Assembly (NCBI GenBank): GCA_910588025.1
Contig: CAJUQG010000027.1
Span: forward strand, 1 to 15,788
DNA from: an uncultured Bacilli bacterium
Lineage (GTDB): Bacteria; Bacillota_I; Bacilli_A; RF39; UBA660
Length of the DNA stretch: 15,788 nt
Reading direction: 5' to 3'
Numbering within the stretch: position 1 is the stretch's first letter; the number at the start of each line of letters is the position of its first letter. Below, in pieces: positions 15,211 to 15,788 of the stretch. Below the pieces are notes generated by a model, which saw only the letters and a program-made list of their open reading frames with translations, did no database searches and was not told the origin of the DNA. Made by a program: the position numbers and the translations under genes.

Positions 15211-15788
15211 TTAAAAACTTAAAACTACTCGGAAACTACCAGCACCTGCTCGACCAAAGTCACGTCGATAGCTAAAGATTCCAGAATTCATACCATAACT
15301 ATGTGTCGCACTACGCATCAACCATGGTCCAACATTATAAACAAACCAAGCTTCATCTTGATACCATGACCCAATCTGGCGTGTTTGCGTATCATTAGTT
15401 GCTAAAGAAAAAGGTCCCATCTCTCCTGTCGCATCTCCTAAAATGCGATTCTGATAAGATTTATCATTTTCTGCATAAGTATAAGTATCATAATATTTGG
15501 TATTGGTTGGCAAATCTTTTCCTGTTGTTAATTCTGTTAAACCAGAATTATCATGGTCGCAAGTCGGACAACCAAATGGTCCATTAAATCCTGAATTATT
15601 AATACTATTACTTCCACTCATTGGCGTTCCATTTTGATCTACCATAACGCCCATCACATATTCCCAAGCGCCACCACTCATGTCATAAATTCCACTGATA
15701 TTTCCAGTCGTAGTCGCTAAATACCCAACACTCGTATTCCAAGGCTTTGTGATATCTTCTGTGTTTCCATATTGATTACATTCTTCAT
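15211..15788 (-). CDS. Surface protein with FGE-like domain (3' part only)
   Basis: This partial gene runs in from the right edge. Reading through to base 15788 adds 35 residues before the internal Met at 15681, so that Met is not the start; 191 residues and the TAA are visible. The visible part is the C-terminal half of an FGE/C-type-lectin-like domain: CNQYGN, PWNT, GYLATTTGNISGIYDMSGGAWEYVMG (split here only as landmarks), an Asn/Gly-rich loop with CPTC, and the end RSATHSYG...YRRDFGRAG followed by SFRVVLSF, matching the family's closing GFR motif. By homology with the left-edge gene, the missing N-terminus probably has a single membrane anchor. Cell-surface location is inferred. Function is unknown; catalytic residues for formylglycine formation are not evident. 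Confidence 0.8.
   Translation of the reverse strand, partial: EECNQYGNTEDITKPWNTSVGYLATTTGNISGIYDMSGGAWEYVMGVMVDQNGTPMSGSNSINNSGFNGPFGCPTCDHDNSGLTELTTGKDLPTNTKYYDTYTYAENDKSYQNRILGDATGEMGPFSLATNDTQTRQIGSWYQDEAWFVYNVGPWLMRSATHSYGMNSGIFSYRRDFGRAGAGSFRVVLSF
15671..15712. repeat. 42-bp perfect direct repeat, copy 2 (inside the right surface-protein gene)
   Basis: This block is identical to 21-62 and in the same orientation. The neighbouring codons differ between the paralogs mainly at third positions and in several residues (for example TTIGYLAS against TSVGYLAT), so the perfect block stands out from its flanks. Confidence 0.9.

Noticed and set aside
15211..15330. The FGE/C-type-lectin-like C-terminus as a diversity-generating retroelement target
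   Set aside because: No reverse transcriptase or template repeat is visible in the window, and the last 35 codons are not rich in the AAY codons that adenine mutagenesis targets. A wider genome search would be needed.

Overview
The window is strongly AT-rich bacterial DNA. Its coding bias, Shine-Dalgarno sites (AGGAGG and AGGTG types) and extended -10 promoters fit a low-GC member of the Bacillota. The SYAFW-type membrane-anchored surface proteins with a formylglycine-generating-enzyme (FGE)-like domain suggest, by recollection only, an uncultured gut Bacilli/Mollicutes-relative lineage. Tryptophan is written as TGG throughout and no gene is interrupted by TGA, so the standard code applies and a true Mycoplasma is unlikely. 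A cell envelope is implied by a polyprenyl-phosphate carrier transporter, lipid-linked glycosyltransferases and a Van-type two-component system.

Layout, left to right. (1) 1-1429, minus: 5' part of a large surface protein with an FGE-like domain, cut by the window edge. (2) 1668-4664, minus: a 998-residue protein of unrecognised family, with two tandem ~118-residue repeats and a C-terminal fold like archaeal (class I) CCA-adding enzymes/OAS, in which two of the three catalytic carboxylates are replaced. (3) 4758-10798, minus: response regulator, histidine kinase, a membrane-anchored extracytoplasmic protein, ABC ATPase and an FtsX-type permease, in that transcription order. (4) 10897-12486, minus: a YtrA-type GntR regulator followed by a processive membrane glycosyltransferase (GT2), ending in a clear terminator. 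(5) 12686-14368, plus: a GT39-like membrane glycosyltransferase, divergent from the GntR operon. (6) 14380-15162, minus: a DUF368 transporter. (7) 15211-15788, minus: 3' part of a second FGE-like surface protein, paralogous to the first and sharing a perfect 42-bp block with it.

How it may work together (inference): a 14-bp palindrome, TGAC-N6-GTCA, occurs in three regulatory regions. It sits just upstream of the -35 position of the response-regulator promoter, just upstream of the -35 of the GntR-GT2 promoter, and within a row of TTGTCA direct repeats before the ABC transporter genes. The simplest reading is one regulon in which the two-component system controls itself, the ABC transporter and surface-glycan synthesis as an envelope-stress or antimicrobial-peptide response. 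The GntR protein has its own separate palindromic operator at the start of its transcript. No stretch over 300 bases lacks a gene. No tRNA, rRNA, CRISPR, transposase or phage gene was seen.
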